From: Leucothrix pacifica
Lineage (GTDB): Bacteria; Pseudomonadota; Gammaproteobacteria; Thiotrichales; Thiotrichaceae
Reading direction: 5' to 3'
Length of the DNA: 64,000 nt
Assembly (NCBI RefSeq): GCF_003172875.1
Contig: NZ_QGKM01000010.1
Coordinates: 1 to 64,000 of the forward strand
The notes below the pieces were generated by a model, which saw only the letters and a list, made by a program, of their open reading frames with translations, did no database searches and was not told where the DNA came from. The position numbers and the translations under genes were made by a program. Every line of letters starts with the position of its first letter. The first letter of the stretch is position 1. Of the stretch, positions 9,278 to 19,079 are shown one piece after another.

Positions 9278-9862
9278 TCAGGTCGTTCCCGGTTCCAATA
9301 AAAACCCTGACACCTGTCCTGCTTTACTCTGCTTTTTAATCTCCAGATTCCAATCCAGCCAGTCAAACGACTCCTCGGATTCATGCTCAAGATAAATTAA
9401 CCCGCGATCAGTCAGTAAGCCTTGATCAGTGATTTGATCCAGCACTAACGGTAAAAACCCTTTACGGTATGGCGGATCAAGAAAGATTAAATCAAACGGT
9501 TCTGGCGATTGTTGCAGGTACTTCATGGCATCCAAATTGACGACTTTTGCTCTGGACTCACCCTGCCCCTCAAGCAACTGTAAATTATCACGTAACTGCT
9601 GAGCCGCTCTGGCATGCTTTTCAACGAGCACCACCTCAGCAGCACGACGCGACAATGCCTCAAAGGCAATTGCGCCACTACCGGCAAATAAATCCAAACA
9701 GCGTGCATTGACAATATCGCCCTGCAACCAGTTGAATAACGTTTCCCGCACACGATCTGGCGTCGGTCTTAATCCCGGCACCTCAACGAAGGGGAGCTGA
9801 CGACTACGCCACTCCCCTCCGATGATTCTCAGGCGACTACCGCCCTTTCTTCCTTTAGCCAC
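9278..9862 (-). CDS. rsmD: 16S rRNA (guanine(966)-N2)-methyltransferase
   Basis: SAM-dependent enzyme that methylates G966 of 16S rRNA during 30S assembly. Visible motifs are RIIGGEWR near the N-terminus, RPTPDRVRETLFNWL, the SAM-binding LDLFAGSGAIAFEAL and the catalytic FDLIFLDPPY. The GTG at 9862 gives 194 residues (E. coli 198) with a short basic leader. The frame stays open upstream to 9946, but that would add about 28 residues inside the preceding peptidase gene. With this start it overlaps the peptidase gene by 8 nt, implying translational coupling. The order peptidase pair - rsmD, divergent from ftsY, is a known gammaproteobacterial arrangement. Confidence 0.94.
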   Translation of the reverse strand: MAKGRKGGSRLRIIGGEWRSRQLPFVEVPGLRPTPDRVRETLFNWLQGDIVNARCLDLFAGSGAIAFEALSRRAAEVVLVEKHARAAQQLRDNLQLLEGQGESRAKVVNLDAMKYLQQSPEPFDLIFLDPPYRKGFLPLVLDQITDQGLLTDRGLIYLEHESEESFDWLDWNLEIKKQSKAGQVSGFLLEPGTT

Positions 9863-11246
9863 TGACAGCTTCCGTCTTTTTAGAGCCCGCAGCGGTCTCA
9901 TCCTTTGACGCTTCAGCACTATCATCTGTTTTGGCTTCACCACCAACCACCACAGTCAGCATCGCATCAGGCTTAATACGGCGTTGCATCGCCTCTTTCG
10001 CCTCATCAAGGGTCACTGCATTGATTCGATCAGTAAAGGTATCCAGATAATTCAATGGCATACCATAAAAACCAATCATTTCAGCATAGTTACCAATATT
10101 ACTGTTACCCGCAACACCCATCGGGAACCCTCCGGTGATATTGAGTTTTGATTCTTCAATCTCAGCTTCAGTCGCACCATCTTTCAGATAAGTATTCAAC
10201 AATTCCGCCAGAGCTTCTTTACCTTCATCAATCTGATCCAGTTTAGTCTGCATGCCCATTACAAATGGGCCTAGCTCACGTGATGGCGAGAAATAACTGT
10301 AAACGCTGTAACTCAGACCGCGCTTCACACGAATCTCCTTCATAAGGCGAGAAGTAAAACCGCTGCCACCAAACGGGTGGTTCGCCAAATACAATTTGAA
10401 GTAATCTTTATCGCCACGCTTGTAACCAGGTTGCCCCATTAGTATGTGGGCCTGACTCGATGGAAACGGGATATGAATCGTCTTAGCCTCCGTTAATGGC
10501 TTTACCTCAGGAATTGGCTCTGGCTTTTTACCCGCAGGTAAAACCTCCGCAATACGCTTGGCCAGCAGCTCAGCCTCCTCACGATTCACATTACCGGTGA
10601 TGGTCAGCATGGCATTCTCTTCTACGATATAACGCTCATAAAATGCTTTCAGGTCTGCCGTGGTCATCGCAGCAATACTGTCTTCATAACCACCCACAGG
10701 GTTTGCATAGGGATGGTCACCATACAAATGTTTGTAAAACTCTCTCCCTGCGATGCTGCCCGGATTTTGTTTCTGCGCTTCAAAACCCACTTTCTTCTGC
10801 TTTTGCATACGCTCAAAGTCTGCCTGTGGGAACTCAGGCGACTCGATCACCGCTAGCCAATTGTCTACTGCAGATTTAAATGGCTTTTCTAGTGTGATAG
10901 TACGCAGCCCAATATTAGCCATATCGCGTGATGCATTGGTGTAGAAATTCGCACCAACATTCTCAAACACCTCTGCCAGTTTATTAGCATCCATGCCTGC
11001 CGCGCCTTTGTCCATCATCGCCATAGTCATGCTGGCAACACCGTATTGCTCGCCGTCACGTGCACTACCAGCATCAAAACTCAGGCTCAAATCCAACATC
11101 GGCAAATCATCAATCCCGACATAAAAAACGCGCAAACCAGTATCGGTTGTCCAGTTTTCTATTTTTGGTCCCGCTAAAGCATTCGTACTCAATAAAGCGA
11201 TGGTCGCTACTAAACAGCTCGCAGCTAACTTTTGAAATACTCGCAT
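9855..11246 (-). CDS. M16 family peptidase-like protein, inactive partner
   Basis: 463 residues with a signal peptide (about 1-25, cleavage after ALA) and two insulinase/M16 domains. The zinc motif HxxEH is absent: the equivalent helix reads VASMTMAMMDKGA. The C-terminal half keeps the Arg/Tyr pair region (VKRGLSYSVYSYF), which in two-subunit M16 enzymes contributes to substrate binding. It is therefore probably the non-catalytic subunit of the periplasmic heterodimer formed with the upstream gene. Its ATG shares one base with the upstream stop (TAATG), a typical layout for obligate partners. The C-terminus is Ala/Glu/Lys-rich and looks disordered. Confidence 0.9.
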   Translation of the reverse strand: MRVFQKLAASCLVATIALLSTNALAGPKIENWTTDTGLRVFYVGIDDLPMLDLSLSFDAGSARDGEQYGVASMTMAMMDKGAAGMDANKLAEVFENVGANFYTNASRDMANIGLRTITLEKPFKSAVDNWLAVIESPEFPQADFERMQKQKKVGFEAQKQNPGSIAGREFYKHLYGDHPYANPVGGYEDSIAAMTTADLKAFYERYIVEENAMLTITGNVNREEAELLAKRIAEVLPAGKKPEPIPEVKPLTEAKTIHIPFPSSQAHILMGQPGYKRGDKDYFKLYLANHPFGGSGFTSRLMKEIRVKRGLSYSVYSYFSPSRELGPFVMGMQTKLDQIDEGKEALAELLNTYLKDGATEAEIEESKLNITGGFPMGVAGNSNIGNYAEMIGFYGMPLNYLDTFTDRINAVTLDEAKEAMQRRIKPDAMLTVVVGGEAKTDDSAEASKDETAAGSKKTEAVSG

Positions 11247-12679
11247 TATTTGTTACCTCCGGCTTCTAATGACTGCGGATCTAATCGCGCAAACGTCATC
11301 TGATCTTCATTGAGGTATTTTTTCGCCACTTGCTGTACCTGCTCTGCGGTAACCGCCAAAATATTCTTCTCGTATTCATCCATAAGTTGCCAACCTAAGC
11401 CCGTTGACTCCAAGGCGCCAATAGTGGTAGCCATGTGCTCTACGGAATCACGCTGGTAAATTTCTGACGCCAGCACTTGTGCCTTCACACGATCCAACTC
11501 TTCCTGTGTGACTAAGCTGGTTTTCATCGTTTCGATTTCAGCCATTAGCGCTTTACGTAAATCTTCAATTTTCACGCCTGTAGCCGGTACACCGCTAATC
11601 ATGAATAGCTGAGGCATGCGCCCATAACCCATATAACCGGCACTGGCACCAGCTGCGATCTCCTGACCTCGTACCAGGTTCTTTGAGAATCGCGCACTGC
11701 TGCCACCATCTAAAATACTGGCCAACATATCTAATGCATAAGGCTCCCATTTCTCAACTTTGCCTTGTTTCGCGCTGATCATACCCGGCGTTTTGAAGCC
11801 CATCATCAAACGCTCAACCTTTGCAGGCGCTTTAATAACAATCTCACGAGGGCCAATCTGAGGAATCTCAGTACGAGGCTTAACTTCCGGTAGTTTCATC
11901 GATTCGTGATGGCCAAAATACTTCTCCGCCAAAGCAAAAATCTTCTCCGGCTCCACATCACCCGCAACCACCAAAGTCGCATTGTTCGGTGCATACCATT
12001 TAGCGTACCAGTCTTTCAGATCATCCAGATTCATATTATCCAGATCTTCCATCCAGCCGATGACAGGTGCACGGTATGGATTATTCAGATAAGCCACCGC
12101 GTTGAACTGCTCACGCATCACAGAATTCGGATTGTCATCGGTGCGCATGCGGCGCTCTTCTTTGACGACTTCGATTTCTTTTTCGAATTCAGCCTTATCC
12201 AGAACCAAACCACGCATGCGGTCGCCTTCCAGTTCTAACGCCGTTTCGACATGCTCAGCGGCCAGCACTTCGTAATACGCGGTGTAATCTTGAGAAGTAA
12301 ATGCGTTATTCTCAGCACCGATTCGCGACAAGATAACTTCGAACTCACCAGACTTACGGCTCTCCGTACCCTTAAACATCATGTGTTCAAGTGCATGGGA
12401 AAGCCCGGTAATGCCTTCGTGCTCGTAGCTAGTACCAATGCGATACCACACTTGCACAACGGCAATCGGGGCACGATGATCTTCTTTGACCAGCACTTTG
12501 AGGCCGTTTTTCAGGACTTTTTCTGAGACGCTAGGCGCTTTTTTAGTGACTACATCTGTGTTCATTGATGTGCTATCAGCTTGCGCACTGGCACAACTGA
12601 ACACAATCGCCGCAAACCACAAACGATAGTTACGCATTGGCGTCCCAAGTGATAAGATTCTCTGCATTACAGGATTCAC
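11246..12679 (-). CDS. M16 family zinc metallopeptidase, catalytic subunit
   Basis: 477-residue exported peptidase. After a signal-like segment (hydrophobic about 20-34, cleavage after SAQA) comes the inverted zinc motif HALEH (His95, Glu98, His99). The downstream glutamate lies in the EKEIEVVKEERR helix near residue 170. A second M16 half follows. The substrate is not deducible; relatives include PqqL/YmxG-type proteases that degrade oligopeptides. The N-terminus (MNPVMQRILSLGTP) is long for a signal peptide, and the ATG at 12604 (residue 26 in this frame) cannot be excluded. Divergent from ftsY, with only 29 bp between the start codons. Confidence 0.92.
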   Translation of the reverse strand: MNPVMQRILSLGTPMRNYRLWFAAIVFSCASAQADSTSMNTDVVTKKAPSVSEKVLKNGLKVLVKEDHRAPIAVVQVWYRIGTSYEHEGITGLSHALEHMMFKGTESRKSGEFEVILSRIGAENNAFTSQDYTAYYEVLAAEHVETALELEGDRMRGLVLDKAEFEKEIEVVKEERRMRTDDNPNSVMREQFNAVAYLNNPYRAPVIGWMEDLDNMNLDDLKDWYAKWYAPNNATLVVAGDVEPEKIFALAEKYFGHHESMKLPEVKPRTEIPQIGPREIVIKAPAKVERLMMGFKTPGMISAKQGKVEKWEPYALDMLASILDGGSSARFSKNLVRGQEIAAGASAGYMGYGRMPQLFMISGVPATGVKIEDLRKALMAEIETMKTSLVTQEELDRVKAQVLASEIYQRDSVEHMATTIGALESTGLGWQLMDEYEKNILAVTAEQVQQVAKKYLNEDQMTFARLDPQSLEAGGNK

Positions 12680-12708
12680 ATTTATTAACCAAAATTGAAG
12701 TATAAACG

Positions 12709-13914
12709 ATGTTCAAATTTTTCAAGAAGAAAAAACAGCCTGAACAAGTGAATGATGTCCCGGCAACTGATGCCACGGACAATCAACAAAACATAACACA
12801 GCAGGATGCAGCGGAGACTATTTCCGACACTCCGGCAGTGGTTGAGCGCACAGGTGATACGCCTGCACCCTCTGCTTTGGATGACGCTAAAAGCGCCAAT
12901 CCTTCTGATATTGCCACAAATTCTCCAGAAACAAGTCAAGATGAACCAACTGTAATTGAGGCGTCTCAACCTGAGCCACAGGCAAAGCCGGGCTTATTCT
13001 CACGACTCAAAAGCGGTTTATCAAAAACAGGCTCATCACTCACCGAAGGCCTTGGGAATTTATTCTTAGGCGCCAAGCAGATCGATGACGAGGTTTTAGA
13101 AGACCTAGAAACTCGTTTGCTAATGGCCGACGTTGGTATTGAAGCCACTACTGAAATCATCGATCAACTCACCGCGAAAGTTGACCGCAATGAACTGGCA
13201 GATAGTGAAGCGCTGATGCAAGCATTGTATGGCAGCATGAGTGAGGTACTTAAACCTGTTGCAAAGCCATTGGTCATAGACTCGACCAAAAAGCCAACTG
13301 TGATTCTTATGGTCGGAATCAATGGTGCAGGTAAAACGACAACGATTGGTAAGCTGGCGAAGAAATTCCAGAACGATGGTAAAAAAGTCATGCTAGCAGC
13401 GGGCGACACCTTCCGGGCAGCAGCAGTTGAACAGCTGCAAACCTGGGGACAACGTAATGATGTTCCGGTGATTGCACAGGGGCAAGGCTCAGACAGTGCC
13501 TCTGTAATATATGATGGCATGGAAGCGGCTAAAGCTAGAGGCATCGATATTTTACTGGCTGATACAGCGGGACGTTTGCATACCCAGACCAACCTGATGG
13601 AAGAGCTGAAAAAAGTGAAGCGGGTAATGCAGAAGATTGACCCTGATGCACCGCATGAAGTGATGTTGGTGGTGGATGCTAGTATTGGGCAAAACGCATT
13701 GGCACAGGCTAAGGAATTTAATGAAGCGCTAGGGCTGACGGGTATTACTGTGACTAAGCTGGATGGTACGGCTAAGGGCGGTATTTTGTTTGCGATTGCT
13801 AAGCAGACGGGTATTCCGGTGCGCTTTGTTGGCGTTGGTGAAAGTATTGATGATTTGCAGGTGTTTGATGCAGAGCAGTTTACTGGCGCGTTGTTGGGTG
13901 GGGATAAAGCCTAA
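12709..13914 (+). CDS. ftsY: Signal recognition particle receptor FtsY
   Basis: SRP receptor GTPase docking ribosome-nascent chain complexes to the inner membrane Sec machinery. A basic start (MFKFFKKKKQ) leads an acidic A domain of about 95 residues. The N domain (about 96-190) and the G domain with G1 GINGAGKTTT near 203-212, DTFRAAA, DTAGRLHTQ and TKLDGTAKGG follow. Length 401 is within the normal range. The promoter must overlap the divergent peptidase gene because only 29 bp separate the starts. In many gammaproteobacteria ftsE/ftsX follow ftsY; here they do not, and an unrelated convergent gene is next. Confidence 0.97.
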   Translation: MFKFFKKKKQPEQVNDVPATDATDNQQNITQQDAAETISDTPAVVERTGDTPAPSALDDAKSANPSDIATNSPETSQDEPTVIEASQPEPQAKPGLFSRLKSGLSKTGSSLTEGLGNLFLGAKQIDDEVLEDLETRLLMADVGIEATTEIIDQLTAKVDRNELADSEALMQALYGSMSEVLKPVAKPLVIDSTKKPTVILMVGINGAGKTTTIGKLAKKFQNDGKKVMLAAGDTFRAAAVEQLQTWGQRNDVPVIAQGQGSDSASVIYDGMEAAKARGIDILLADTAGRLHTQTNLMEELKKVKRVMQKIDPDAPHEVMLVVDASIGQNALAQAKEFNEALGLTGITVTKLDGTAKGGILFAIAKQTGIPVRFVGVGESIDDLQVFDAEQFTGALLGGDKA

Positions 13915-13942
13915 CTCACAAACATAGTCATACACCATTTAT

Positions 13943-13975
13943 TGCTGGCGCTGAAACGACTGTTTAGTGCCAGCA
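13943..13975. terminator. Inverted repeat between convergent genes
   Basis: TGCTGGCGCT (13943-13952) and AGTGCCAGCA (13966-13975) form a 10-bp stem with one G-T pair, between the ends of ftsY and the fructosamine-kinase-like gene. No good T-run follows on either strand, so its role as a terminator is only suggested by position. Confidence 0.45.
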
Positions 13976-13977
13976 GG

Positions 13978-14898
13978 TTATCTGCAATGACGTAACAACT
14001 CCCGAATCACCTCGCCCGCCTGCTGCCCATAACCCCCACCAAACAAATGATAGTGATTCAAAATATGATAAAGCTGATATAGTTTTTTACGTTGCCGATA
14101 GCCTTGATCAATCGAAAAAGCCGCTTCATAAGCCTTGTAGAAATCCTCCCCAAAACCTCCAAACAATTCAGTCAATGCCAAATCGCTTTCCCTGTCACCA
14201 TAATAACAGGCGGGATCAAAAATAACCGGAGTACCCTCGGTATCATAGGCAATATTCCCACCCCATATGTCACCGTGCAGCAATGATGGCTGCGGCTCAT
14301 AACCATCAAAAAGCTCTGGTAATTGATCGCATAAGTGCAAGCCAGCTTTGTAGTCTCGATCACTAAAGCCTTTGCATCTCGCCAATTCAAGTTGAGGCCG
14401 TAATCGTTCCTCTCGCCAAAAACTAATCCAGTCATAATGATAAGCATTCGATTGCGGCGTTGTACCAATAGTGTTGTCACGATGCCAACCAAATCGACCT
14501 GCTTTTTCAACCGTTCGATGCATCGCTGCCAACTGCAGTCCGGCCTGACGTTGTGAGTCAGACTTCGGTTGAGTAAAAGCGATGTACTCCATCAACAAAA
14601 AACTACTTCCTGCAAACTGACCATAGCTATGAGACCCAGGACAACGAATACACTGACTCCCCTGAATCTCTTTCAGACCATCATATTCAGCGGCAAACAT
14701 TTCTAGTTTACTGTGGTCATTTAGCTTGATAAACCACTCCAATGACAAATCACGTGGTGCTGAATCTAACGGCTTAATCGTCAGCTTATAAGCATCGTTA
14801 ATATCTCCACCATGCACAGCGCGAATCTCTTGGAGTTGAATATCCTGAGCCAGCTGCTCACTCAATAACGCCTCGAATTGTTGTGTTTGCATCATCAT
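13978..14898 (-). CDS. Fructosamine-3-kinase family protein
   Basis: 306-residue cytosolic protein of the fructosamine/ketosamine kinase family (APH-like kinase fold; YniA type). Members phosphorylate protein-bound or free ketosamines so that sugar adducts fall off. Visible are the N-terminal lobe with the Lys of FIKLND, the catalytic loop LLHGDIWGGN near residues 206-215 and the metal-binding IFDPACYYGDRE (the DFG-like Asp). Up to three consecutive Met codons open the frame, so the exact start is uncertain by two residues. Monocistronic, convergent with ftsY and divergent from the cryptochrome pair. Confidence 0.9.
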   Translation of the reverse strand: MMMQTQQFEALLSEQLAQDIQLQEIRAVHGGDINDAYKLTIKPLDSAPRDLSLEWFIKLNDHSKLEMFAAEYDGLKEIQGSQCIRCPGSHSYGQFAGSSFLLMEYIAFTQPKSDSQRQAGLQLAAMHRTVEKAGRFGWHRDNTIGTTPQSNAYHYDWISFWREERLRPQLELARCKGFSDRDYKAGLHLCDQLPELFDGYEPQPSLLHGDIWGGNIAYDTEGTPVIFDPACYYGDRESDLALTELFGGFGEDFYKAYEAAFSIDQGYRQRKKLYQLYHILNHYHLFGGGYGQQAGEVIRELLRHCR

Positions 14899-14994
14899 AA
14901 CGTCATTGCCTTAACCCTATCGCGACTGCCCTATATTGAAATGCAGTCCCTGCTCATGCAAATTATCACAAATCCCTAAAATGCCGGAGTTCTG

Positions 14995-16305
14995 ATGGCT
15001 CAAAAAGTTGGTTTGTATTGTTTTACCACGGATTTGCGCTTGCACGATCAGCCAGCACTCGCCAAAGCGGTTGGTGAAGTGGATGAACTGATTTGTCTAT
15101 ATTGCCGACCACACGCCTGGGATCAGCACAGCAGCAAGATGACTGCACCACTTTCTACACCAAGACAAACCTTCCTCAACCAATCCATCGCCGAATTAGA
15201 TCAGCAACTCGCACAGCTCAATCAATGTTTATGGATCGCTGACAATGATCAAGCAACTCTACAATCGTTGATCACTACCTCTGGCGTTACTGATGTGTAC
15301 ATCAGCCAGCAATTCGGTTGGTTTGAGCGGCAGGTATGGCAAACGTTGCGACAAGATATGCCACAGCTTCATATCCATGAAATAGGCACTCATACCTTAT
15401 TTGACCAAAGCAATTTGCCGTTTGAGATTGAAGCGATGCCACGAGGCTTCAGCGGTGTGCGAGGTAAGCTGGAAAAGGCAACTCATAACGCTCCAATAGT
15501 AAAAATCACCACACTCCCTCCTCCACCAAAGCAGCAGTCGATACAACCCGGCTTATCTGCGGTTGATAAATCGATTGGCTCTACAGCAAACCACACTAGT
15601 CCGGAACATCAATTTGTAGGTGGAGAGCTTTCAGGCTTAAAGCACCTCGCAGATTACTTAGCGTCAGGCGCTGCCTCGACTTACAAACAAACCCGCAACG
15701 CACTTCATGGCACACATTACTCCAGCAAATTCTCCCCTTGGCTTGCTAATGGCAACCTCTCGGTCCGACAAGTTGTTGCCGATCTCAAACAATACGAAGC
15801 GAGTCATGGTGCCAATGAATCGACCTACTGGATTTATGTGGAATTATTATGGCGTGAGTATTTCCAATGGTATGCCATGCGTCACGGCGAGAAGTTGTAT
15901 CAATTCGCAGGCGCTCAGAATAAATCACTGGACTACCAGAACCGCTCTGATCTTATCGACAGTTGGATACAGGGACAAACAGATCACCCACTAGTGAATG
16001 CCTGCATGACAGAGTTGCGTTTAACCGGTTTCTTATCTAATCGCGGTCGTCAGATTGTCGCGAGCTGTCTGGTCAATGAGTTGGAGCAGGATTGGCGATA
16101 TGGTGCGGCTTATTTAGAACAAGCCTTGATTGATTATGACGTCGCGACCAACTGGGGAAATTGGCAATATATCGCAGGCGCAGGTCCGACTACTGTCAAC
16201 AAACGTCATTTCAATCTGGATAAGCAAGTCGCGCAGTTTGACCCGCAGCAACAGTATACTAACTACTGGCTGGAACACAACGTGATGCCTCCCAATAATG
16301 ACTAG
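14995..16305 (+). CDS. DASH-type cryptochrome
   Basis: 436-residue FAD-dependent blue-light protein of the cryptochrome-DASH class; members repair cyclobutane dimers in single-stranded DNA or act as light sensors. An N-terminal photolyase alpha/beta domain (about 1-130) is followed by the helical FAD domain with [15 protein letters not shown]-like [24 protein letters not shown]-like region and [14 protein letters not shown]. The DASH hallmark [12 protein letters not shown] followed by RHFNL is near 385-410. The C-terminus is compact, without a signalling extension. Its last 8 nt overlap the next gene, another photolyase-family member, indicating co-translation. Confidence 0.93.
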   Translation: MAQKVGLYCFTTDLRLHDQPALAKAVGEVDELICLYCRPHAWDQHSSKMTAPLSTPRQTFLNQSIAELDQQLAQLNQCLWIADNDQATLQSLITTSGVTDVYISQQFGWFERQVWQTLRQDMPQLHIHEIGTHTLFDQSNLPFEIEAMPRGFSGVRGKLEKATHNAPIVKITTLPPPPKQQSIQPGLSAVDKSIGSTANHTSPEHQFVGGELSGLKHLADYLASGAASTYKQTRNALHGTHYSSKFSPWLANGNLSVRQVVADLKQYEASHGANESTYWIYVELLWREYFQWYAMRHGEKLYQFAGAQNKSLDYQNRSDLIDSWIQGQTDHPLVNACMTELRLTGFLSNRGRQIVASCLVNELEQDWRYGAAYLEQALIDYDVATNWGNWQYIAGAGPTTVNKRHFNLDKQVAQFDPQQQYTNYWLEHNVMPPNND

Positions 16306-17764
16306 CAGCTCATCTCAAACAGAGCGACTGCGCATTAATGTCGTTTGGTTTAAACGTGACCTCAGACTCAGTGATCACGAGCCTTTAAAGCGTGCCGAAA
16401 GCTCTCCCTATCCCACGCTATTACTCTATATATTTGAGCCCATGGTCATCGCTGACCCTCACTATTCCGAGCGACACTGGCGCTTTGTGACTGAGTCACT
16501 TTTACAGATAAATCGGCAATTAAATGGCCGCGTGGTGGTAGCGCATGATTCAGCAGAAACCGTGTTTGAAAGTCTGGCCAGTCAATTTGAAATCGAACAG
16601 GTATTGTCCCATCAGGAAATCGGACTTGCTAACACTTTCCAGAGAGATTTAGCCCTCAAGCATTGGTTTGAGGAACATCACATTCCGTGGCATGAAACGC
16701 CGCTGGGTGCAGTAATGCGTGGCGCGACTAACCGTCAAGTCTGGGATAAAAACTGGAAAGTACAGATGCGCGCGCCATTGGTAGAAAACAATCCCGAGCA
16801 ACTGCAACTTGTGCACACCCGCTTTGATACCTCACAGCTACCTGAGACATGGAAACAACCCGACCCAATGATGCAAAGCGGTGGAGAACTCACTGCAAAA
16901 ACTGTGCTGGATGAGTTTTTTGATGGACGTGGTCAACGCTATCACCTGCTGATATCAAAGCCTGCACTGAGTCGTGAGAGTTGTTCGCGATTGTCACCCT
17001 ACTTGGCGTGGGGAAACATCAGTCTGCGGCAGGCTTATCAAGAAGTATTAAGTCACTGGCAGCGAAAAGGCTGGCGACGTGCGCTTATTGGACTGTCATC
17101 ACGTTTACATTGGCACTGTCACTTCATGCAAAAGTTTGAAAGTGAATCACGCATGGAGTTTGAACACCTCAACCGAGGCTATGACTCGCTGCCATATCGC
17201 CCTAAACATCAGTCAGAGGAATTACTTAACGTATGGGAAACCGGCAATACCGGCTACCCCATCATTGATGCAAGTATGCGATGCCTTATTAAAACGGGCT
17301 ATATGAATTTCAGAATGCGCGCGATGTTGGTCAGTTTTCTATGCCATCACTTGCAGATCGACTGGCGAAGGGGTGTTCAGCACTTGGCACGCTTATTTCT
17401 GGACTTCGAACCGGGCATTCACTATCCGCAATTTCAAATGCAGGCGAGTGTCACCGGCATCAACACCATCCGTATTTATAATCCGATTAAGCAAGCGGAA
17501 GAACATGATCCCGAAGGGGTCTTTATACGCCAATGGTGTCCAGAGCTTAGTGATCTGCCCAATGAACTGATCACCAAACCACATGAAATGACAGAATTGG
17601 AACAGGTAATGTATGGCATCACGCTCGGTAGGGACTACCCAAAACCCATCGTAGATGTCACGCTAACTTACAAACAAGCCAGTGACTTGTTGTGGTCTTG
17701 GCGAAAGCGCCCGCAGGTTAAGCAGGAAGCCTCGCGCATTCTGAATCGTCATGTCAGGTTGTAA
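16298..17764 (+). CDS. Photolyase/cryptochrome family flavoprotein
   Basis: 488 residues. The N-terminal domain begins [17 protein letters not shown], the classic photolyase antenna-domain start, and the FAD domain contains [25 protein letters not shown] and [12 protein letters not shown]. The region that in class I CPD photolyases reads W-rich (NGWQWAAGTG-like) is here [16 protein letters not shown], followed by the ordinary [15 protein letters not shown]. It is thus a member of a distinct subgroup and not a textbook PhrB. Repair specificity (CPD, 6-4 or none) cannot be assigned. Overlaps the DASH cryptochrome by 8 nt, so both are expected from one mRNA. Confidence 0.88.
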   Translation: MTSSSSQTERLRINVVWFKRDLRLSDHEPLKRAESSPYPTLLLYIFEPMVIADPHYSERHWRFVTESLLQINRQLNGRVVVAHDSAETVFESLASQFEIEQVLSHQEIGLANTFQRDLALKHWFEEHHIPWHETPLGAVMRGATNRQVWDKNWKVQMRAPLVENNPEQLQLVHTRFDTSQLPETWKQPDPMMQSGGELTAKTVLDEFFDGRGQRYHLLISKPALSRESCSRLSPYLAWGNISLRQAYQEVLSHWQRKGWRRALIGLSSRLHWHCHFMQKFESESRMEFEHLNRGYDSLPYRPKHQSEELLNVWETGNTGYPIIDASMRCLIKTGYMNFRMRAMLVSFLCHHLQIDWRRGVQHLARLFLDFEPGIHYPQFQMQASVTGINTIRIYNPIKQAEEHDPEGVFIRQWCPELSDLPNELITKPHEMTELEQVMYGITLGRDYPKPIVDVTLTYKQASDLLWSWRKRPQVKQEASRILNRHVRL

Positions 17765-17846
17765 CCGATCTAAGTATCACTCACGCTAAGGAATTACTCA
17801 TTATACTCCAACGTTCTGCCATACCGCGAATCAGGACCTCCACACA

Positions 17847-18359
17847 TCACTTAAAGGCCGCTACTCCGCAAAAGAAACCTTCCTTGTTTCGCACGACATA
17901 ACTCACCTTCTGTCGCAGCTCGTTGGTGCCGGGATAAGGCCATTTGTATTCCACCCATCCCTCACCAAGCGATAATGCTACCTGAATCATTTCTTGGAAA
18001 AACGTCTCACCGTAACGGTCGTAAGCTGACAGATTCTGTCCGATTAACTGTGGTCTTACGGGGTGAGAGATCATGATACCGTCCAGTGTCATGCAAAAAA
18101 CGAAACCGTCTTTAATCAGGAATCCGCCGTCTAAACGGGAAAACTCAGCGACAGCAACTCGACCTTTGCGGTTAATCAGGTCTGCCGCCCTCAGGCTAAT
18201 GGATTTTGCACCGTGTGGAGTTAAAGTATCCGCAAAGCTAACACGGAAGGCGTTTACGGGTGGTGACTCGTGATGACCTTCACTGGCAAATATTGAGGCA
18301 GACAGAATGGCTCCGACACAGAGACTTACTATTTTGTTTGTTGTAGTGATGATAGGCAT
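17847..18359 (-). CDS. Secreted single-Cache-domain protein
   Basis: 170 residues with an N-terminal signal peptide (about 1-26, ending in ASIFA). The rest is a PAS-like sCache_2-type ligand-binding domain. Recognisable is the run around residues 75-150: FVFCMTLDGIMISHP, LIGQNLSAYDRYG, FFQEMIQVA, GWVEYKWPYPGT. No membrane anchor, HAMP or output domain is attached, so it is probably a free periplasmic ligand binder working with a separate sensor or transporter. The ligand is unknown; relatives often bind small carboxylates. Convergent with the photolyase operon; monocistronic. Confidence 0.82.
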   Translation of the reverse strand: MPIITTTNKIVSLCVGAILSASIFASEGHHESPPVNAFRVSFADTLTPHGAKSISLRAADLINRKGRVAVAEFSRLDGGFLIKDGFVFCMTLDGIMISHPVRPQLIGQNLSAYDRYGETFFQEMIQVALSLGEGWVEYKWPYPGTNELRQKVSYVVRNKEGFFCGVAAFK

Positions 18360-18485
18360 TATTATTATTTCCTCAGTCCGTTGATAGAAATTTCACCTTT
18401 TTACATACTATAGCGTGTAATTCCTCAACTGAGCCAATGCCTATTTTTTATGCTTAACATAGCCTGAATGGATTAATCCATCAGA

Positions 18486-19079
18486 TTATTGCTTCACCGC
18501 CCACTGAACGGTATACGCAGCGCCTTGTTTCTCTTTTTTATAATTACCAAACACTTCCTGTAGGTTACGCTTCATATACTGGCGTAAACCATTCACTGTC
18601 ACTAAATAGATTTTAGCGCCCGGATTCATATGTCGATACGCATCGTGCAACATCAATGTCATCATCTCGTTACCCACTTTTGCGGGTACATTTGACACGA
18701 CTAAATCGAAACGACGATCACTATCCACGTGCTGAAAACCATTACTGAGAATCGCTTCAGCATTTTTTATACCATTCAAAATAGCATTGCGATTGGCGTA
18801 TTCAACGGCCATGAAGTCCTTGTCCGCCATTAGCACTTCACCTTTTGGTGCGAGCTTTGCCAATGTCAGACCTATTGGGCCATAACCACAACCCAGATCA
18901 AAAATACTGGCATCTTCAGCAGGCTTTAAATATCGCAGTAATAAATCAGTACCGGCATCGATCTCACGTGGTGAGAAGATTCCCCACGTTGAACGAAATA
19001 CCATTTTTTTATCGCAAAGTGTTGCTGTGAACTCAATATCTTTGCGTAGCGAGTTTAGATAGTCTTCAGTCGGTTTCAT
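18486..19079 (-). CDS. Class I SAM-dependent methyltransferase (MTS domain)
   Basis: 197-residue methyltransferase of the RsmC/RlmG-like MTS family, lacking their N-terminal half. The SAM-binding motif is IFDLGCGYGPIGLTLA, with the acidic DKDFMAVEYANRN. Motif IV, usually NPPF in N-directed methyltransferases, is SNVPAKVG here, a variant seen in a group of uncharacterised relatives. The target (rRNA, protein or small molecule) is therefore not assignable. The ATG overlaps the purK stop by 4 nt (ATGA), so it is the third cistron of purE-purK-mtase. Confidence 0.85.
   Translation of the reverse strand: MKPTEDYLNSLRKDIEFTATLCDKKMVFRSTWGIFSPREIDAGTDLLLRYLKPAEDASIFDLGCGYGPIGLTLAKLAPKGEVLMADKDFMAVEYANRNAILNGIKNAEAILSNGFQHVDSDRRFDLVVSNVPAKVGNEMMTLMLHDAYRHMNPGAKIYLVTVNGLRQYMKRNLQEVFGNYKKEKQGAAYTVQWAVKQ

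Noticed and set aside
13943-13975. Strong bidirectional terminator between ftsY and the fructosamine-kinase-like gene
   Set aside because: A stem is present, but neither strand has a proper T-run; listed only as an inverted repeat with low confidence.
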